Positions 46,992 to 56,461 of a stretch of DNA of 59,451 nt are shown here, piece after piece. The stretch is from assembly GCF_902652685.1 (NCBI RefSeq), contig NZ_CACRUY010000011.1, positions 70,562-130,012 of the forward strand, written 5' to 3'. Made by a program: the position numbers and the translations under genes. The number at the start of each line of letters is the position of its first letter. Position 1 is the first letter of the stretch. Below the pieces are notes generated by a model. The model did no database searches and had not been told where the DNA came from. It worked only from the letters and a program-made list of their open reading frames with translations. The stretch is from Mycobacterium sp. Marseille-P9652. GTDB taxonomy: Bacteria > Actinomycetota > Actinomycetes > Mycobacteriales > Mycobacteriaceae.

Positions 46992-49355
46992 TCACTGGCG
47001 CCGGGTGAGTGCCCGCCGGTGCAGCGGCTCACGGCCCGCCGGCTGCTCCGGCGGCGGCAGCAACGGCTTGCGGGCGCGAAGCGCGAGGGTCTTGGGGGAA
47101 TCGGTGCTCAGCTGCAATTCCTCGCCGGCATGCCGGATGGTGAGCTGGCCGTCCGGCCCGTCGCGCACGGTGTAGGTGACGTCCGAGTGGTTGACGTCGA
47201 CGGTCAGCCGAAAGTCATGCCAGCGCAGGCGAAATCGCAGCCGCGCGATGCCGTCGGGCAGTTGCGGATCCAGCGACAGGAACCCCTCGTCGTCGCGCAG
47301 GCCGCCGAAGCCGCCGACCAGCGCCGTCCAGGCGCCGGCGAGCGAGGCCATGTGCAGGCCGTCGCGGGTGTTGTGGTGCAGGTCGCGCAGGTCGATCAGC
47401 CCGGCCTCGTAGGCGTAGTCGTGGGCCAGCTCCAGGTGGCCCACCTCGGCGCACAGGACCGCCTGCGAGCAGGCGGACAGTGACGAGTCGCGCACCATGC
47501 GCCGCTCGTAGTAGTCGACGTTGCGCGCCTTCTCCTCGGCCGTGAACGCGTTGCTGCGCCAGTGCATCGCCAGCACCAGGTCGGCCTGCTTGATGACCTG
47601 CGCGGGGTAGAGCCGCACGTACGGGTCGTGCAGCAGCAAGGGGTATTCGTGGTTCTCCTTGAAGTCCCACTCCGCCAGCGTGGTGAACCCCTCGCACTGC
47701 TGATGCACCCCGAGGCCCGCGTCGTAGGGGATGTTGGCGGCGTCCGCCGCGTCGCGCCAGGCGGCCGTCTCCTCGGTCGTGACACCCAGCGCCTGCGCCT
47801 CCTCGGGGTGGCGGACGCAGGCGTCGGCGGCGGTGCGCAGGTTGTGGGCGGCCATCAGGTTGGTGAAGACGTTGTCGCGGACGATGGCCGTGTACTCGTC
47901 CGGCCCCGTCACCCCGTCCAGGTGCCACACGCCGTGGCGATCGTGGTGCCCGAGCGACAGCCACAGCCGGGCCGTCTCGACGAGCACGCTGAGGCAGTGC
48001 CGCTCCAAGTCGTCGTCGCCCGTGACGACGCGGTACCGCTCGAAGGCCATGGCGATATCGGCGTTGATGTGCCAGGCCGCCGTGCCGGCCGGCCAGTAGG
48101 CCGAGCACTCCTGACCGCGGATGGTGCGCCAGGGAAAGGCGGCGCCGTCGAGGCCCAGCTCGCCGGCCCGCTCCTTGGCCAGGTCCAGGGTCGACGCCCG
48201 CCAGCGCAGCGCGTCGGCGACGGCGTGCGGCGCGGTGTAGGTGAGCACCGGCAGCACGTAACCCTCGGTGTCCCAGAAGGCGTGGCCGTCGTAACCGGTG
48301 CCGGTGAGGCCCTTGGCGGAGATGGCGCGGCGTTCGGCGCGGGCGCTGGCCTGCAGCAGGTGGAACAACCCGAAGCGCACGGCCTGCTGCGACTCCGGGT
48401 CGCCGTCGACCTCGACGTCGGCGCTGTCCCAGAATTCGTCCAGGTACTTCCGCTGGTCGTCCAGCAGGCCCTGCCAGCCGCTGTAGCGGGCGCTGTGGAT
48501 CGCGGCGGCCGCCTGGTCGCGCAGCGCGGGCCTGGACCGCATGCTCGACCAGCCGTAGGCCAGGTATTTGACGATGCGCAGTTTCTGACCCGCGCGCAGC
48601 CCGCAGATGACGGTGGTGCGGGCCAGGTCCGGGCGCGCGTCCGTGCTGAATTCCACGCGCCCGGGCACGTCGATCTCGTGGTCCATCGCGGCGGCCATCA
48701 TCAGCGCGCTGCTCCTGGTGCGGTGCATCAGCAGCGCCCCGGTCTCGGTGTTCTCGTGGTCGACGGCCTCCAGCGGGTTCTCCAGGATGGCCGACACCCG
48801 CGGGTCGTTGGAGGTGTGCGGCTGGTCCTCGTTGGTGACCAGCTCCGATTGCACGGTCACGCGCACGAATTCCTCGACGGCCTCGACGACGTACTCGATG
48901 GCGGCCACGCCGCGCTGGGCCAGCGACACGAGCCGCGTGGAGACCACCCTGATCCGCTTGCCGGCCGGCGAGCACCACAGCGCCTCGCGGGTGAGCGTCC
49001 CGGCCCGCATGTCGAGGACCCGCTCGTGGGAGAGCAGTTCGCCGTAGCGGACGTCGAAGGGCTCGTCCTCCACCAACAGCCGGATGATCTTGCCGTTGGT
49101 GACGTCGACGATCGTCTGGCCGGCCTCGGGGTAGCCGTAGCCCGCCTCGGCGTACGGCAGCGGGCGTATCTCGTAGAAGGAGTTCAGGTACGTGCCGGGC
49201 AGGCCGTAGGGCTCGCCCTCGTCGAGGTTGCCGCGCAGCCCGATGTGCCCGTTGGACAGCGCGAACAGCGATTCCGTCTGGGCGAGCAGATTGAGGTCGA
49301 GCTCCGTCTCGCGGAAGTGCCAGGGTTCGACCGGAAACGATTCGTCGTCGATCAT
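46992..49355 (-). CDS. GH65 family glycoside phosphorylase, Rv3401 homologue
   Basis: This 787-aa protein has the GH65 layout: an N-terminal beta-sandwich (1-270), an (alpha/alpha)6 barrel (about 310-700), and a C-terminal jelly roll ending in HAGEELQL. The catalytic acid is Glu487 in [33 protein letters not shown] and [12 protein letters not shown] are also family hallmarks. Members phosphorolyse maltose, trehalose or kojibiose; the specificity here is not fixed by sequence. Its ATG overlaps the stop of the HAD gene, and the pair makes sense as disaccharide to hexose-1-phosphate to hexose-6-phosphate. Confidence 0.92.
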   Translation of the reverse strand: MIDDESFPVEPWHFRETELDLNLLAQTESLFALSNGHIGLRGNLDEGEPYGLPGTYLNSFYEIRPLPYAEAGYGYPEAGQTIVDVTNGKIIRLLVEDEPFDVRYGELLSHERVLDMRAGTLTREALWCSPAGKRIRVVSTRLVSLAQRGVAAIEYVVEAVEEFVRVTVQSELVTNEDQPHTSNDPRVSAILENPLEAVDHENTETGALLMHRTRSSALMMAAAMDHEIDVPGRVEFSTDARPDLARTTVICGLRAGQKLRIVKYLAYGWSSMRSRPALRDQAAAAIHSARYSGWQGLLDDQRKYLDEFWDSADVEVDGDPESQQAVRFGLFHLLQASARAERRAISAKGLTGTGYDGHAFWDTEGYVLPVLTYTAPHAVADALRWRASTLDLAKERAGELGLDGAAFPWRTIRGQECSAYWPAGTAAWHINADIAMAFERYRVVTGDDDLERHCLSVLVETARLWLSLGHHDRHGVWHLDGVTGPDEYTAIVRDNVFTNLMAAHNLRTAADACVRHPEEAQALGVTTEETAAWRDAADAANIPYDAGLGVHQQCEGFTTLAEWDFKENHEYPLLLHDPYVRLYPAQVIKQADLVLAMHWRSNAFTAEEKARNVDYYERRMVRDSSLSACSQAVLCAEVGHLELAHDYAYEAGLIDLRDLHHNTRDGLHMASLAGAWTALVGGFGGLRDDEGFLSLDPQLPDGIARLRFRLRWHDFRLTVDVNHSDVTYTVRDGPDGQLTIRHAGEELQLSTDSPKTLALRARKPLLPPPEQPAGREPLHRRALTRRQ

Positions 49356-50092
49356 GACTGGAGGAGTTCCGCCAGGTCCTCGACCACCACGTCGGCGCCG
49401 TTGTCGCGCAACTCGTCGGCCTGGCCCACCCGGTCGACGCCCACCACAAACCCGAAGTTACCGGCGCGGCCGGCCTGCACGCCGGATATCGCGTCCTCGA
49501 AGACGGCCGCGGCGTCGGCGCCGACGCCCAGCAACTCGGCCCCGCGCAGGTACGAGTCGGGGGCCGGTTTGCCGGCGATGTGCTCGTCGCGCAGGGTGAC
49601 GCCGTCGACCCGCTGCTGGACGTAACGCTCCAGGCCGGTGACCTCGAGGATGTCGCGGGTGTTGGCGCTCGACGACACCACGGCGATGCCCAGCCCGGCC
49701 TCGGAGACCGCCTCCAGGTAGCGGCGCGAGCCCTCGAACACCTCGACGCCGTCGTCGTGCAGGACCTTCTGGAACATCTCGTTCTTGCGGTTGCCCAGGC
49801 CGTAGATCGTCTCGGCGTCGTCCGGGTCGTCCGGGCTGCCGTCGGGCAACTCGATTCCGCGGCTGCTCAGAAACGATCGGACGCCGTCCTCCCGGGGCTT
49901 GCCGTCGACGTACTGCCGGTAGTCCGCGGCCGGGTCGAAGGGCACGAACTCGTCGCCGTTCTTCTCGGCCCGGTCCTTCAGAAAGGCGTCGAACATGGCC
50001 TTCCAGGCCTTGGTGTGCACGCTGGCGGTATCGGTGAGCACACCGTCGAGGTCGAACAGACAAGCACGCACCTTCTCTGGCAGACCCAGCAC
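49352..50092 (-). CDS. Beta-phosphoglucomutase-like HAD hydrolase, Rv3400 homologue
   Basis: This 246-aa HAD-superfamily protein has the nucleophile motif FDLDGVLTD (Asp14, Asp16), the Ser motif VVSSSANT, and Lys/Asp motifs around AGKPAPDSY and [15 protein letters not shown]. This set matches beta-phosphoglucomutases, which convert beta-glucose-1-phosphate, the product of inverting GH65 phosphorylases, to glucose-6-phosphate. It is translationally coupled to the GH65 gene (ATGA). The start is GTG 50092. Confidence 0.9.
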   Translation of the reverse strand: MLGLPEKVRACLFDLDGVLTDTASVHTKAWKAMFDAFLKDRAEKNGDEFVPFDPAADYRQYVDGKPREDGVRSFLSSRGIELPDGSPDDPDDAETIYGLGNRKNEMFQKVLHDDGVEVFEGSRRYLEAVSEAGLGIAVVSSSANTRDILEVTGLERYVQQRVDGVTLRDEHIAGKPAPDSYLRGAELLGVGADAAAVFEDAISGVQAGRAGNFGFVVGVDRVGQADELRDNGADVVVEDLAELLQS

Positions 50093-50173
50093 GGTGGGAC
50101 CTCACTCTCCGGTCTGAATGGACTCATGTGAGCGATACCCACTCCACCATGCGGAGATGCCTGCCGCCAACGA

Positions 50174-50983
50174 TCACCCGCCGATTGCCGTCGCGACCCC
50201 CTGAATCGCCCGCAGGCGTCGGTCCGTCAGCGCCCGGGTGAGGTTGTCGGCCTTGCGCGCGAAGTCGGGGACGAAGGCGTGCAGACCCAGCGGGCCGGCG
50301 GGCTGCGCGAGGATGGCCCGCATCAGTTCGGCCGCCTGATCGGTGAGGTCGTTCCACTGCTCGACGGCGAAACCGGACGCTTGGATGACGGTGCGCAGTT
50401 CGTCGGGGCCGACGAGGTGGCTGGCGGACGGCCCGTCCGCCCACGGCAGCGGGAAGTCCAGGTCGCCACCGTCGCCATTTGTAATGTCCCACAACACAAG
50501 CCGTCCGCCGGTGAGCACCCGGCGGGCCTCGGCGTACAGTCGCGCCTTGTCGGCCACGTTCATCTGCACGTGCTGGCTGATGACGACGTCGAAGCTCCCG
50601 TCGGCGAAGGGCAGTTCGGTGACGTCGGCCTGGTGGACGGTGATGAGGCCGTTGAGCCCGAGGAGCCCGTTGAGCCACCGGTGCGCCTCGCAGTACTCCT
50701 CGGTGAGGTCCACGGCGGTGACCGGGCAGCCGTAGCGGTCGGCGAGGTAGCGCGCGGTGCCGCCGACCCCGCTGCCGGCGTCCAGCACCCGCGTGCCGGA
50801 CGTGATGCGCGCCAGCTCGGTCAGCTGGGCCGTGGCGATGCGGCCCATGGTGTGGAAGTCCTCGAGCATGGCGAGGTCGGCGGGCGCGAGCCGGTCCAGC
50901 TCTTTGCCGGCGGCGAGCAGGGCTTCGCGAATGTTGTTGCGGGACAATCCCGTTGCGTAATGGCCGCGGATGTCGGTGCTCAT
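50174..50983 (-). CDS. SAM-dependent methyltransferase A of the HxlR-linked operon
   Basis: This 269-aa class I methyltransferase has motif I VLDAGSGVGGTARYLADRYG, VTAVDLTEEYCEAH (motif II), LPFADGSFDVVISQHVQMNV and GGRLVLWDI. The pattern resembles glycine/sarcosine or phosphoethanolamine N-methyltransferase-like and UbiE-like enzymes. The substrate is unknown. Its ATG overlaps the stop of methyltransferase B (ATGA). It is the final gene of a four-gene chain linked by four-base overlaps. Confidence 0.85.
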   Translation of the reverse strand: MSTDIRGHYATGLSRNNIREALLAAGKELDRLAPADLAMLEDFHTMGRIATAQLTELARITSGTRVLDAGSGVGGTARYLADRYGCPVTAVDLTEEYCEAHRWLNGLLGLNGLITVHQADVTELPFADGSFDVVISQHVQMNVADKARLYAEARRVLTGGRLVLWDITNGDGGDLDFPLPWADGPSASHLVGPDELRTVIQASGFAVEQWNDLTDQAAELMRAILAQPAGPLGLHAFVPDFARKADNLTRALTDRRLRAIQGVATAIGG

Positions 50984-51828
50984 TTCCGCACCCAGGCGGT
51001 GATCATCGACGGCATCGTGAACACCGCGTTGGCCGCGAGGGCCTCATGACGGAACCGCGGCACGAACTCGTCGAGGTCGGTCAGGCCGTCGATAGCGAAG
51101 CCGGCTTGCTGCGCGATCGGTGAGACCAGCCGCCACACCTCGGCGGCGTATTCCAGCATGTCGGTGTCGGCGGCCGTGCCGATCGGCGTGCCCTGGGTCA
51201 ACCGCGGTGTGCCCAGGCCGGCGTCGGCGAACACCTGGTGCAGCGTGGTGCCGAACCGCGCGCTGAGCCCCATGGTCTCGAAGGCCCGGACGATGCCCGC
51301 CGTCACCTGATCGAACAGCGGGAGGTCGGGGATGCTGCGCGTCGCGGTCATGTCGTTCTCGGAGAAGGCGACCACGCCGCCCGGGCGCACGAAGGAGGCG
51401 AGGCGGCGCAGCGTCGCGACCGGATCGGGCAGGTGCATGAGGATCAACCGGCCGATGACCGCGTCGACCTGCTCGTCCGGGACGACCTCGTCGATCGCGC
51501 CGTGGACGAAACGCGCGGTTGGCAAACCCATTTCGGCGGCCCGGGCGCGGGCCAGCTCAACCATTTCGGGCGCGGCGTCGACGCCGAGCACGCCGCCCGT
51601 CGGGCCGACGAGCTTCGCGGCGACGAAGGAGACGTCACCGGGCCCTGAGCCGATGTCGAGCACCCGCATGCCGGGCCGCAGGCCGGCCAGCCGCAACGCG
51701 TGCTCGGTGTGGTGGTTGTAGAGCCGTCCCTGCAGAAGCAGGCGCTGCACCTCGACGTCGGCGTGGCCCAGGGCGTAGGTGCTGCCGGTGCTGCCCGTGG
51801 GGGTGGCGGAGGGGGAGGGCGTGTTCAT
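50980..51828 (-). CDS. SAM-dependent methyltransferase B of the HxlR-linked operon
   Basis: This 282-aa class I methyltransferase opens with a Ser/Thr/Pro-rich head. It contains VLDIGSGPGDVSFVAAKLVG (motif I), VLGVDAAPEMVELARARA, DAVIGRLILMHLPDPV and FVRPGGVVAFSEND. It is a different subfamily from its neighbour. ATG 51828 has AAGGA about ten bases upstream. It lies between the NmrA-like reductase and methyltransferase A, with four-base overlaps on both sides, so all are probably made from one RNA. Confidence 0.85.
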   Translation of the reverse strand: MNTPSPSATPTGSTGSTYALGHADVEVQRLLLQGRLYNHHTEHALRLAGLRPGMRVLDIGSGPGDVSFVAAKLVGPTGGVLGVDAAPEMVELARARAAEMGLPTARFVHGAIDEVVPDEQVDAVIGRLILMHLPDPVATLRRLASFVRPGGVVAFSENDMTATRSIPDLPLFDQVTAGIVRAFETMGLSARFGTTLHQVFADAGLGTPRLTQGTPIGTAADTDMLEYAAEVWRLVSPIAQQAGFAIDGLTDLDEFVPRFRHEALAANAVFTMPSMITAWVRK

Positions 51829-52913
51829 CGTGCTGCGATCCTTTCCGGTTCGACGGCCGCGGTGTGCTGTTCTCGCCACATCGCGGACTCGCCCGCGAAC
51901 GCGGGGTGCGCGGGCCGTGGATGTTGTTGGAGGCGGTCGAATCTGTCCAGCCGGCGCATCGGCACGAGGCCGGTCAAGAGGAAGTCCCGCACCTGACGGA
52001 GGAAGTTCGCCGGGGTGCGCCGCGCTTCGGGGCCGGTGACATAGCGGCGCGCGATGGTGAGGAAGTCCTCGGGCTCGACGCCGGCGACGTCACGGACGTG
52101 GGTGGTGGGGCCGCCGAACTCCCAAGTTCCGAGGCCGTGTTCGGGCAGGTAGTGGCGCAGGCTGGACTGGAAGAACGGGTCGGCGCCCAGGCGTTTGGCG
52201 TTGACCCGCACGGCGCGCATGAACATCCATGGCGGTATGTCGATGTGCCGTACGCGCCGGCCCAGCGCCTCGCCGGCCGCGTCGGCGATGTCGCTGCCGG
52301 ACAACAGCTTCGGACCGGTCGGGCGGTAGGCCCGCCCGTCGTGGCGGTGCGGGTCGAGCAGCCCCCCGACGGCGACGCGCGCGATGTCCTCGTTGGAGGG
52401 CGGGGCATTGCGCCCCCCGCCGGTCGGGGTCGGCAGCACCCCGAGCTGGGCGGCCATCGGCACCAGCTGCAGGTAGTTGTCGGCGAAGTAGCCCGGATCG
52501 ACGGCCACATGGGCCGTGTCCGGCAGCAGCTCGAACAGCCTGTCGGTCAACCAGGCCTGCCGGGTCATGAGCGAGGGATGATCCGGGCTGGCCAGCCATT
52601 GTCCCAGCACCACAACCGCTTCCACACCCGCGCGCCGGGCGGCCACCGCGAAGGTGACGGCGCCGTCGAGCGCGTGGGGATGGTATGGCGGGTTGAAGAA
52701 CACACGGTCGACCCCGGTGACCGCGGAGGTGACCTGCGCGATGTCGAACATGTCCGCGACGACGACCTCGGCTCCCAGGTCGCGCAGCCGGGCGCTGCGC
52801 GCGTCGTCGCGATGCACCATGGCCCTGGTGGGAACGCCGTGCTGGAGGAGCTGGGTGGCGACCGCGCCCCCGACCTTGCCCGTGGCGCCGGCGACCAATA
52901 CTCGAGGGTTCAT
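51825..52913 (-). CDS. NmrA-like NAD(P)-binding oxidoreductase
   Basis: This 362-aa protein begins MNPRVLVAGATGKVGGAVA, the Rossmann GxxGxxG motif of atypical short-chain (NmrA/quinone reductase-like) proteins, with HRDDARSARLRDLG as the cofactor-selecting segment. The C-terminal third (about 250-362) extends beyond the usual ~290-residue NmrA core. It is coupled by ATGA overlaps to the MFS gene upstream and to methyltransferase B downstream. Confidence 0.82.
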   Translation of the reverse strand: MNPRVLVAGATGKVGGAVATQLLQHGVPTRAMVHRDDARSARLRDLGAEVVVADMFDIAQVTSAVTGVDRVFFNPPYHPHALDGAVTFAVAARRAGVEAVVVLGQWLASPDHPSLMTRQAWLTDRLFELLPDTAHVAVDPGYFADNYLQLVPMAAQLGVLPTPTGGGRNAPPSNEDIARVAVGGLLDPHRHDGRAYRPTGPKLLSGSDIADAAGEALGRRVRHIDIPPWMFMRAVRVNAKRLGADPFFQSSLRHYLPEHGLGTWEFGGPTTHVRDVAGVEPEDFLTIARRYVTGPEARRTPANFLRQVRDFLLTGLVPMRRLDRFDRLQQHPRPAHPAFAGESAMWREQHTAAVEPERIAAR

Positions 52914-54448
52914 GACATTTGCCTTTCCAGTTGATGTGTCGGTTCCAAAGCCGGGAGGAGCCACCCGACGACGATCGCCGCGCCCAGCGCGATGCCCGCG
53001 CAGACCAGGGAGCTGACCTGCAGCCCGTCCAGGAAGGCGTGGTCGACGGCGTCGCGCACGTGGTGTGCCTGTTGTGTGGGTAGTTGTTCGATTACCCTGT
53101 GCGCCAAAGCCATCGAGTGCCGCATCGGCTCGGCCGGCAACCCCGTCAGCGCGGTCGCGCTGAGGTGTCCCGAGTACACCGACGCAAAGATGCTGCCCGC
53201 GATGGCCACGCCGAGGGTGCCGCCGAGTTCGCGCGTGGTGTCGTTGACGGCCGAGCCGACGCCCGCCTTGTCGGTGGACAGCGAGCCCATGATGGCCTCG
53301 GTGGACGGCGAAACGGTGAGGCCGAGGCCGCCACCGAGCAGCAGCATCTGCGCGGCGATCTCGCCGTAGGGGGTGGCGGCGTCGGCGGTGGACGCCCACG
53401 CCAGCCCGGCGGCGAACACGGTGAGGCCGCCGGCGACGACGGCGGTGGTGCCGATCCGCTGCACCAGCCGGGGTCCCAGGATGCTGGCCAGGGCGATCGA
53501 CGCGGCGACCGGCAGCAGCCGCACGCCGCTCTGGAACGCCGTGTAGTCCTTGATGAACTGGAAGTACTGGGTGATGACGAAAATGAAGCCGAACAGGGTC
53601 AGGAAGCCGGCGGTCACCGCCAGGCTGCCGCCGGAGAACCGGCGGTTGACGAACACCGAGACATCCAGCATGGGATGGGTGCTGCGCCGCTCCCACAGCG
53701 CGAACATGACGAGAACGACTGCGGCCGTGCCGAATCCGGCGACGGTGCGCGCGTCGGTCCAGCCCCAGGTGGGCGCCTCGATGACCGTGTAGACCAGCGT
53801 CGTGATCCCGGCCGCGGACAGCACCAGGCCGGGGACGTCGACGCGCGGCGCCGCCGGGTCGCGCGAGGTCGGCACGAACAGGATGCCGCCGACGATGGCC
53901 AGCGCGGCGATCGGGATGTTGACCATGAAGATCGAGCCCCACCAGAAGTGTTCGAGCAGCCAGCCGCCGCTGATCGGTCCGACGGCCACGCCGACGCCCA
54001 CCATGGCCGCCCACAGGCCGATCGCCTTGGCGCGCGGGGCCGGGTCGGTGAAGATGTTGGTGATCAGGCCCAGCGTGGTCGGGAAGATCACCGCTGCGCC
54101 CACGCCCATGGCGGCGCGCGCCGCGATCAGCTGGTCCGCCGAATGCGCCTGCGCGGCAAGGGCGGACGTCAGCGCGAACAGCGCCAGACCGCCGTTGAGC
54201 CAGCCCCGCCTGCCGAAGCGGTCGGACAGGCTGCCGGCCGAGAGCAGCAGCCCGGACATCACGAGGGTGTAGGCGTCGACGATCCATTGCAGCTGGGCGG
54301 TGTCGGCGTCGAGTTGGCGCGACAGGGTGGGCAGGGCGACGTTGACGATGGTGGCGTCGACGCTGATGACGAACACGCCGAGACAGATGACGGCCAGTGC
54401 CGCGGCGGGGTGATTGCGGAAGATCGGGGGTGCGGAGTCGTTGCGCAT
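52910..54448 (-). CDS. MFS exporter, DHA2-type 14-helix family
   Basis: This 512-aa membrane protein shows DHA2/EmrB-QacA features: FVISVDATIVNVALPTL in helix 1, WIVDAYTLVMSGLLLSAGSLSDRFGRR (motif A), and GPISGGWLLEHFWWGSIFMVNIP (motif C region). About 14 helices can be counted. Such pumps export drugs or metabolites by proton antiport. ATG 54448 is the likely start (an ATG at 54484 is open). It is divergent from an HxlR regulator with a palindrome between, and is the first gene of the coupled MFS-NmrA-methyltransferase chain. Confidence 0.9.
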   Translation of the reverse strand: MRNDSAPPIFRNHPAAALAVICLGVFVISVDATIVNVALPTLSRQLDADTAQLQWIVDAYTLVMSGLLLSAGSLSDRFGRRGWLNGGLALFALTSALAAQAHSADQLIAARAAMGVGAAVIFPTTLGLITNIFTDPAPRAKAIGLWAAMVGVGVAVGPISGGWLLEHFWWGSIFMVNIPIAALAIVGGILFVPTSRDPAAPRVDVPGLVLSAAGITTLVYTVIEAPTWGWTDARTVAGFGTAAVVLVMFALWERRSTHPMLDVSVFVNRRFSGGSLAVTAGFLTLFGFIFVITQYFQFIKDYTAFQSGVRLLPVAASIALASILGPRLVQRIGTTAVVAGGLTVFAAGLAWASTADAATPYGEIAAQMLLLGGGLGLTVSPSTEAIMGSLSTDKAGVGSAVNDTTRELGGTLGVAIAGSIFASVYSGHLSATALTGLPAEPMRHSMALAHRVIEQLPTQQAHHVRDAVDHAFLDGLQVSSLVCAGIALGAAIVVGWLLPALEPTHQLERQMS

Positions 54449-54480
54449 GAACAGGAATGTAAACGCTGTAAACAAACAAA

Positions 54481-54496
54481 TCAAGTGAATACTTGA
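54481..54496. promoter_or_regulatory. HxlR-type operator palindrome
   Basis: TCAAGT (54481-54486) and ACTTGA (54491-54496) flank GAAT, a perfect palindrome in the AT-rich 77-bp divergent region. A TTGAAA/TATGCT promoter-like pair for the regulator (54493-54498, 54514-54519) overlaps it. Two TGTAAAC direct repeats lie just to the left, on the side of the exporter start. Confidence 0.6.
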
Positions 54497-54525
54497 AAAT
54501 CTTGTCTAAGTGGTATGCTGTGCGG

Positions 54526-55167
54526 GTGTCCACCCGCCGGAACTACAACCAGAACTGCCCGATCGCGCGCGGGCTCGACGTCATCGGTGAGCGCTGGACG
54601 TTGCTGATCCTGCGCGAGCTGGTCGGCGGGCCGCGCCGCTACAGCGACCTGCGGGCCGAGTTGCCCGGCATCGCAACCAATCTGCTGGCGGAGCGGCTCA
54701 AGGAGCTGCAGGAGGCCGGGCTTGTCGACCGCGCCGACCTGCCCGCCCCGATCGCGCGCACCGTGTACGCGCTGACCGACATGGGCTGGCTGAAGGTCCT
54801 ACCGGTGCTGCGCAGCGTCGCGGCGCTGGGGCTGGACCGGCTGGACCCCGTCGACGGCGGCCCCGTCTCCACGCTCAACGGATTCCTCGCCGGAATCCTG
54901 TTGCCCTTCGACCCCGCCAGCGCCCCGGGCCTGAACGCCGTCTGCCGGGCCGAGATCGACGGCCGCCGTTTCGACTTCGCGTTGGCGGGCGGTCGCTTCA
55001 CGGCCCCGCGCGGCGAGCCGGCCGTGACCATCACCGCGAGCGCGGCTGACCTGGTCGCCGCCCGGAGCGGGGCGTCCGATTCCAAGCGCAGGGCGGCGGC
55101 GCGGCGCATACGCGTCGACGGAGACCCGCAGGCCGTCGCCGCGGTGCGTCAGGCCTTCTCGCTGTAG
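54526..55167 (+). CDS. HxlR-family transcriptional regulator
   Basis: This 213-aa protein has an N-terminal HxlR winged helix (about 1-95: CPIARGLDVIGERWTLLILRELVGGPRRYSDLRAELPGI, LLAERLKELQEAGLVDR). A C-terminal domain (about 110-210) may bind a ligand. A conserved Cys lies at residue 11 (NQNCPIARG); several HxlR proteins sense electrophiles or quinones through such a Cys. The GTG 54526 lies about seven bases after a TATGCT -10, so the RNA may be leaderless. Its end overlaps the convergent peroxiredoxin-like gene by 19 bases. Confidence 0.87.
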   Translation: MSTRRNYNQNCPIARGLDVIGERWTLLILRELVGGPRRYSDLRAELPGIATNLLAERLKELQEAGLVDRADLPAPIARTVYALTDMGWLKVLPVLRSVAALGLDRLDPVDGGPVSTLNGFLAGILLPFDPASAPGLNAVCRAEIDGRRFDFALAGGRFTAPRGEPAVTITASAADLVAARSGASDSKRRAAARRIRVDGDPQAVAAVRQAFSL

Positions 55168-55697
55168 GCGAGGCTCAGCAGCTCGTCCACCGACCACTGG
55201 TCGTTGGCGTGACTGCCGAGTTTGCAGGCCACGACGCGCCCGTCCGGGCGGATCAGGAAGTCGGCGGGCAGGCCCAGGTGGCCGCCGGTCGGATGGAGGT
55301 TCGTGTTGCGCACCCCCTGACGGAATCCGGCCGCCAGCGCCGCTGCGGGCATCGCCCGTGGGTGCAACAGCGAACGCGCCGAGGAGCCCACGCCGAACTC
55401 GGCGTACAGCGCCTTGTCGGGGTCGCCGATCACCGCGAACGGTAACTGGCCGACATAACGGCGCAACTCGTCGTCGGTCGAGTGGAACACGACCACCTCG
55501 CGGATGCCGGCGTCGGCGATCTCGTCGTGCCGGCGCACGAGCGACTGCAGGTGGACGTTGCAGATCGGGCATCCCGCGAAGCGCCGGAATTGCAGGTGCA
55601 CAAGGTGTTCCGGATCGGGAACGCAGACGGCTTCGCCGGAGACGCTGACGAGTTCCCGTGGGGCAACGACGCTTCCTGTTCGGCAGCCCTGGGTCAC
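55149..55697 (-). CDS. Peroxiredoxin-like (AhpC/TSA-type) protein
   Basis: This 182-aa thioredoxin-fold protein carries the redox segment RRFAGCPICNVHL with a CPIC active site. FLIRPDGRVVACKLG and DFLI match AhpC/TSA-like proteins of the peroxiredoxin-like family. It probably reduces peroxides or disulfides in the cytosol. AGGAG lies seven bases before GTG 55697. Its 3' end is convergent and overlaps the HxlR gene by 19 bases. It follows the TetR gene in the same direction with a gap of 47 bases. Confidence 0.85.
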   Translation of the reverse strand: MTQGCRTGSVVAPRELVSVSGEAVCVPDPEHLVHLQFRRFAGCPICNVHLQSLVRRHDEIADAGIREVVVFHSTDDELRRYVGQLPFAVIGDPDKALYAEFGVGSSARSLLHPRAMPAAALAAGFRQGVRNTNLHPTGGHLGLPADFLIRPDGRVVACKLGSHANDQWSVDELLSLAYSEKA

Positions 55698-55744
55698 GGA
55701 TGGCTCCTTGTCCGACGTGGTGAGGTCCAGACTAGCGAGCGCGC

Positions 55745-56413
55745 CTAGCCGAGGAGGGCGGCCGTCAGTGCCAGGGTGAGGAACTTGCCGTAGCGCGCGG
55801 CCGACCAACCGCGCTCCAGCACGAGAAGCTCGTAGAGCTCGGGTGCATGGTACGTCCACAGGATGTCGCGCGCCTGGGTGGTGCCGACCCGCAGCTCGCC
55901 GGTTTCGGCGAGGTCGGACGCGAACATGGTCATGGCCGTGAGGGTTTCGTGGCGGATCTGCTTCCACACCTGCGCGGCGTCCGGGGACGCCGCCGCGCCG
56001 TCACGGGCCAGCAACTGGACCGGGGCGCTGCGCGGCATCGTGGCGGCCAGGTGCCTGGCGTAGAGCTCGATCTTGCGGGCCGCCCGCGCCGCGTCGCGCA
56101 CGTCCTGGATGACGTCGCGCCCGGCCATGGGAACCGGTTCGTCGTCGCCGGCGACCGACACGTCGAACAGCGCTTTGAGCACGCCCGCCTTCGTCGTGAA
56201 CGCCTTGTACACGGTCTCGACCGACACGCCGGCGTCGCGCGCGATCTCGGCGACCGTGGTCGCCGAGTAGCCCTGGGCCAGGAAGCGCGTCCGGGCCGCC
56301 GCGAGGACGGCGTGCCGGTTCTGCTGGGCCTGTTGGCGACGGCGGCTCGAGTCGTAGCGGCGGGGTGACGGACCGCCGTCCGGCCTATTGACAGATCCCA
56401 TATTTGAGTACAT
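55745..56413 (-). CDS. TetR-family regulator divergent from the flavoprotein gene
   Basis: This 222-aa protein has a TetR DNA-binding domain (about 27-75: AVLAAARTRFLAQGYSATTVAEIARDAG, then VSVETVYKAFTTKAGVL). The C-terminal domain is of the type that ends in an ELYELLVLERGWS helix. ATG 56413 and ATG 56401 are both possible; AGGAG lies too close to the first and rather far from the second. It probably controls the divergent acyl-CoA-dehydrogenase-like gene through the direct repeats between them. Confidence 0.85.
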   Translation of the reverse strand: MYSNMGSVNRPDGGPSPRRYDSSRRRQQAQQNRHAVLAAARTRFLAQGYSATTVAEIARDAGVSVETVYKAFTTKAGVLKALFDVSVAGDDEPVPMAGRDVIQDVRDAARAARKIELYARHLAATMPRSAPVQLLARDGAAASPDAAQVWKQIRHETLTAMTMFASDLAETGELRVGTTQARDILWTYHAPELYELLVLERGWSAARYGKFLTLALTAALLG

Positions 56414-56418
56414 GCTCC

Positions 56419-56446
56419 TGTATCGAATACTATTACTTGTATCAAA
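56419..56446. promoter_or_regulatory. Direct-repeat operator candidate upstream of the flavoprotein gene
   Basis: TGTATCGAA (56419-56427) and TGTATCAAA (56438-56446) are near-identical copies 19 bases apart, about two helical turns, in the 48-bp divergent gap. This AT-rich stretch stands out from its surroundings and is a plausible site for the adjacent TetR protein. Confidence 0.5.
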
Positions 56447-56461
56447 GATAGGGAGACTCGT

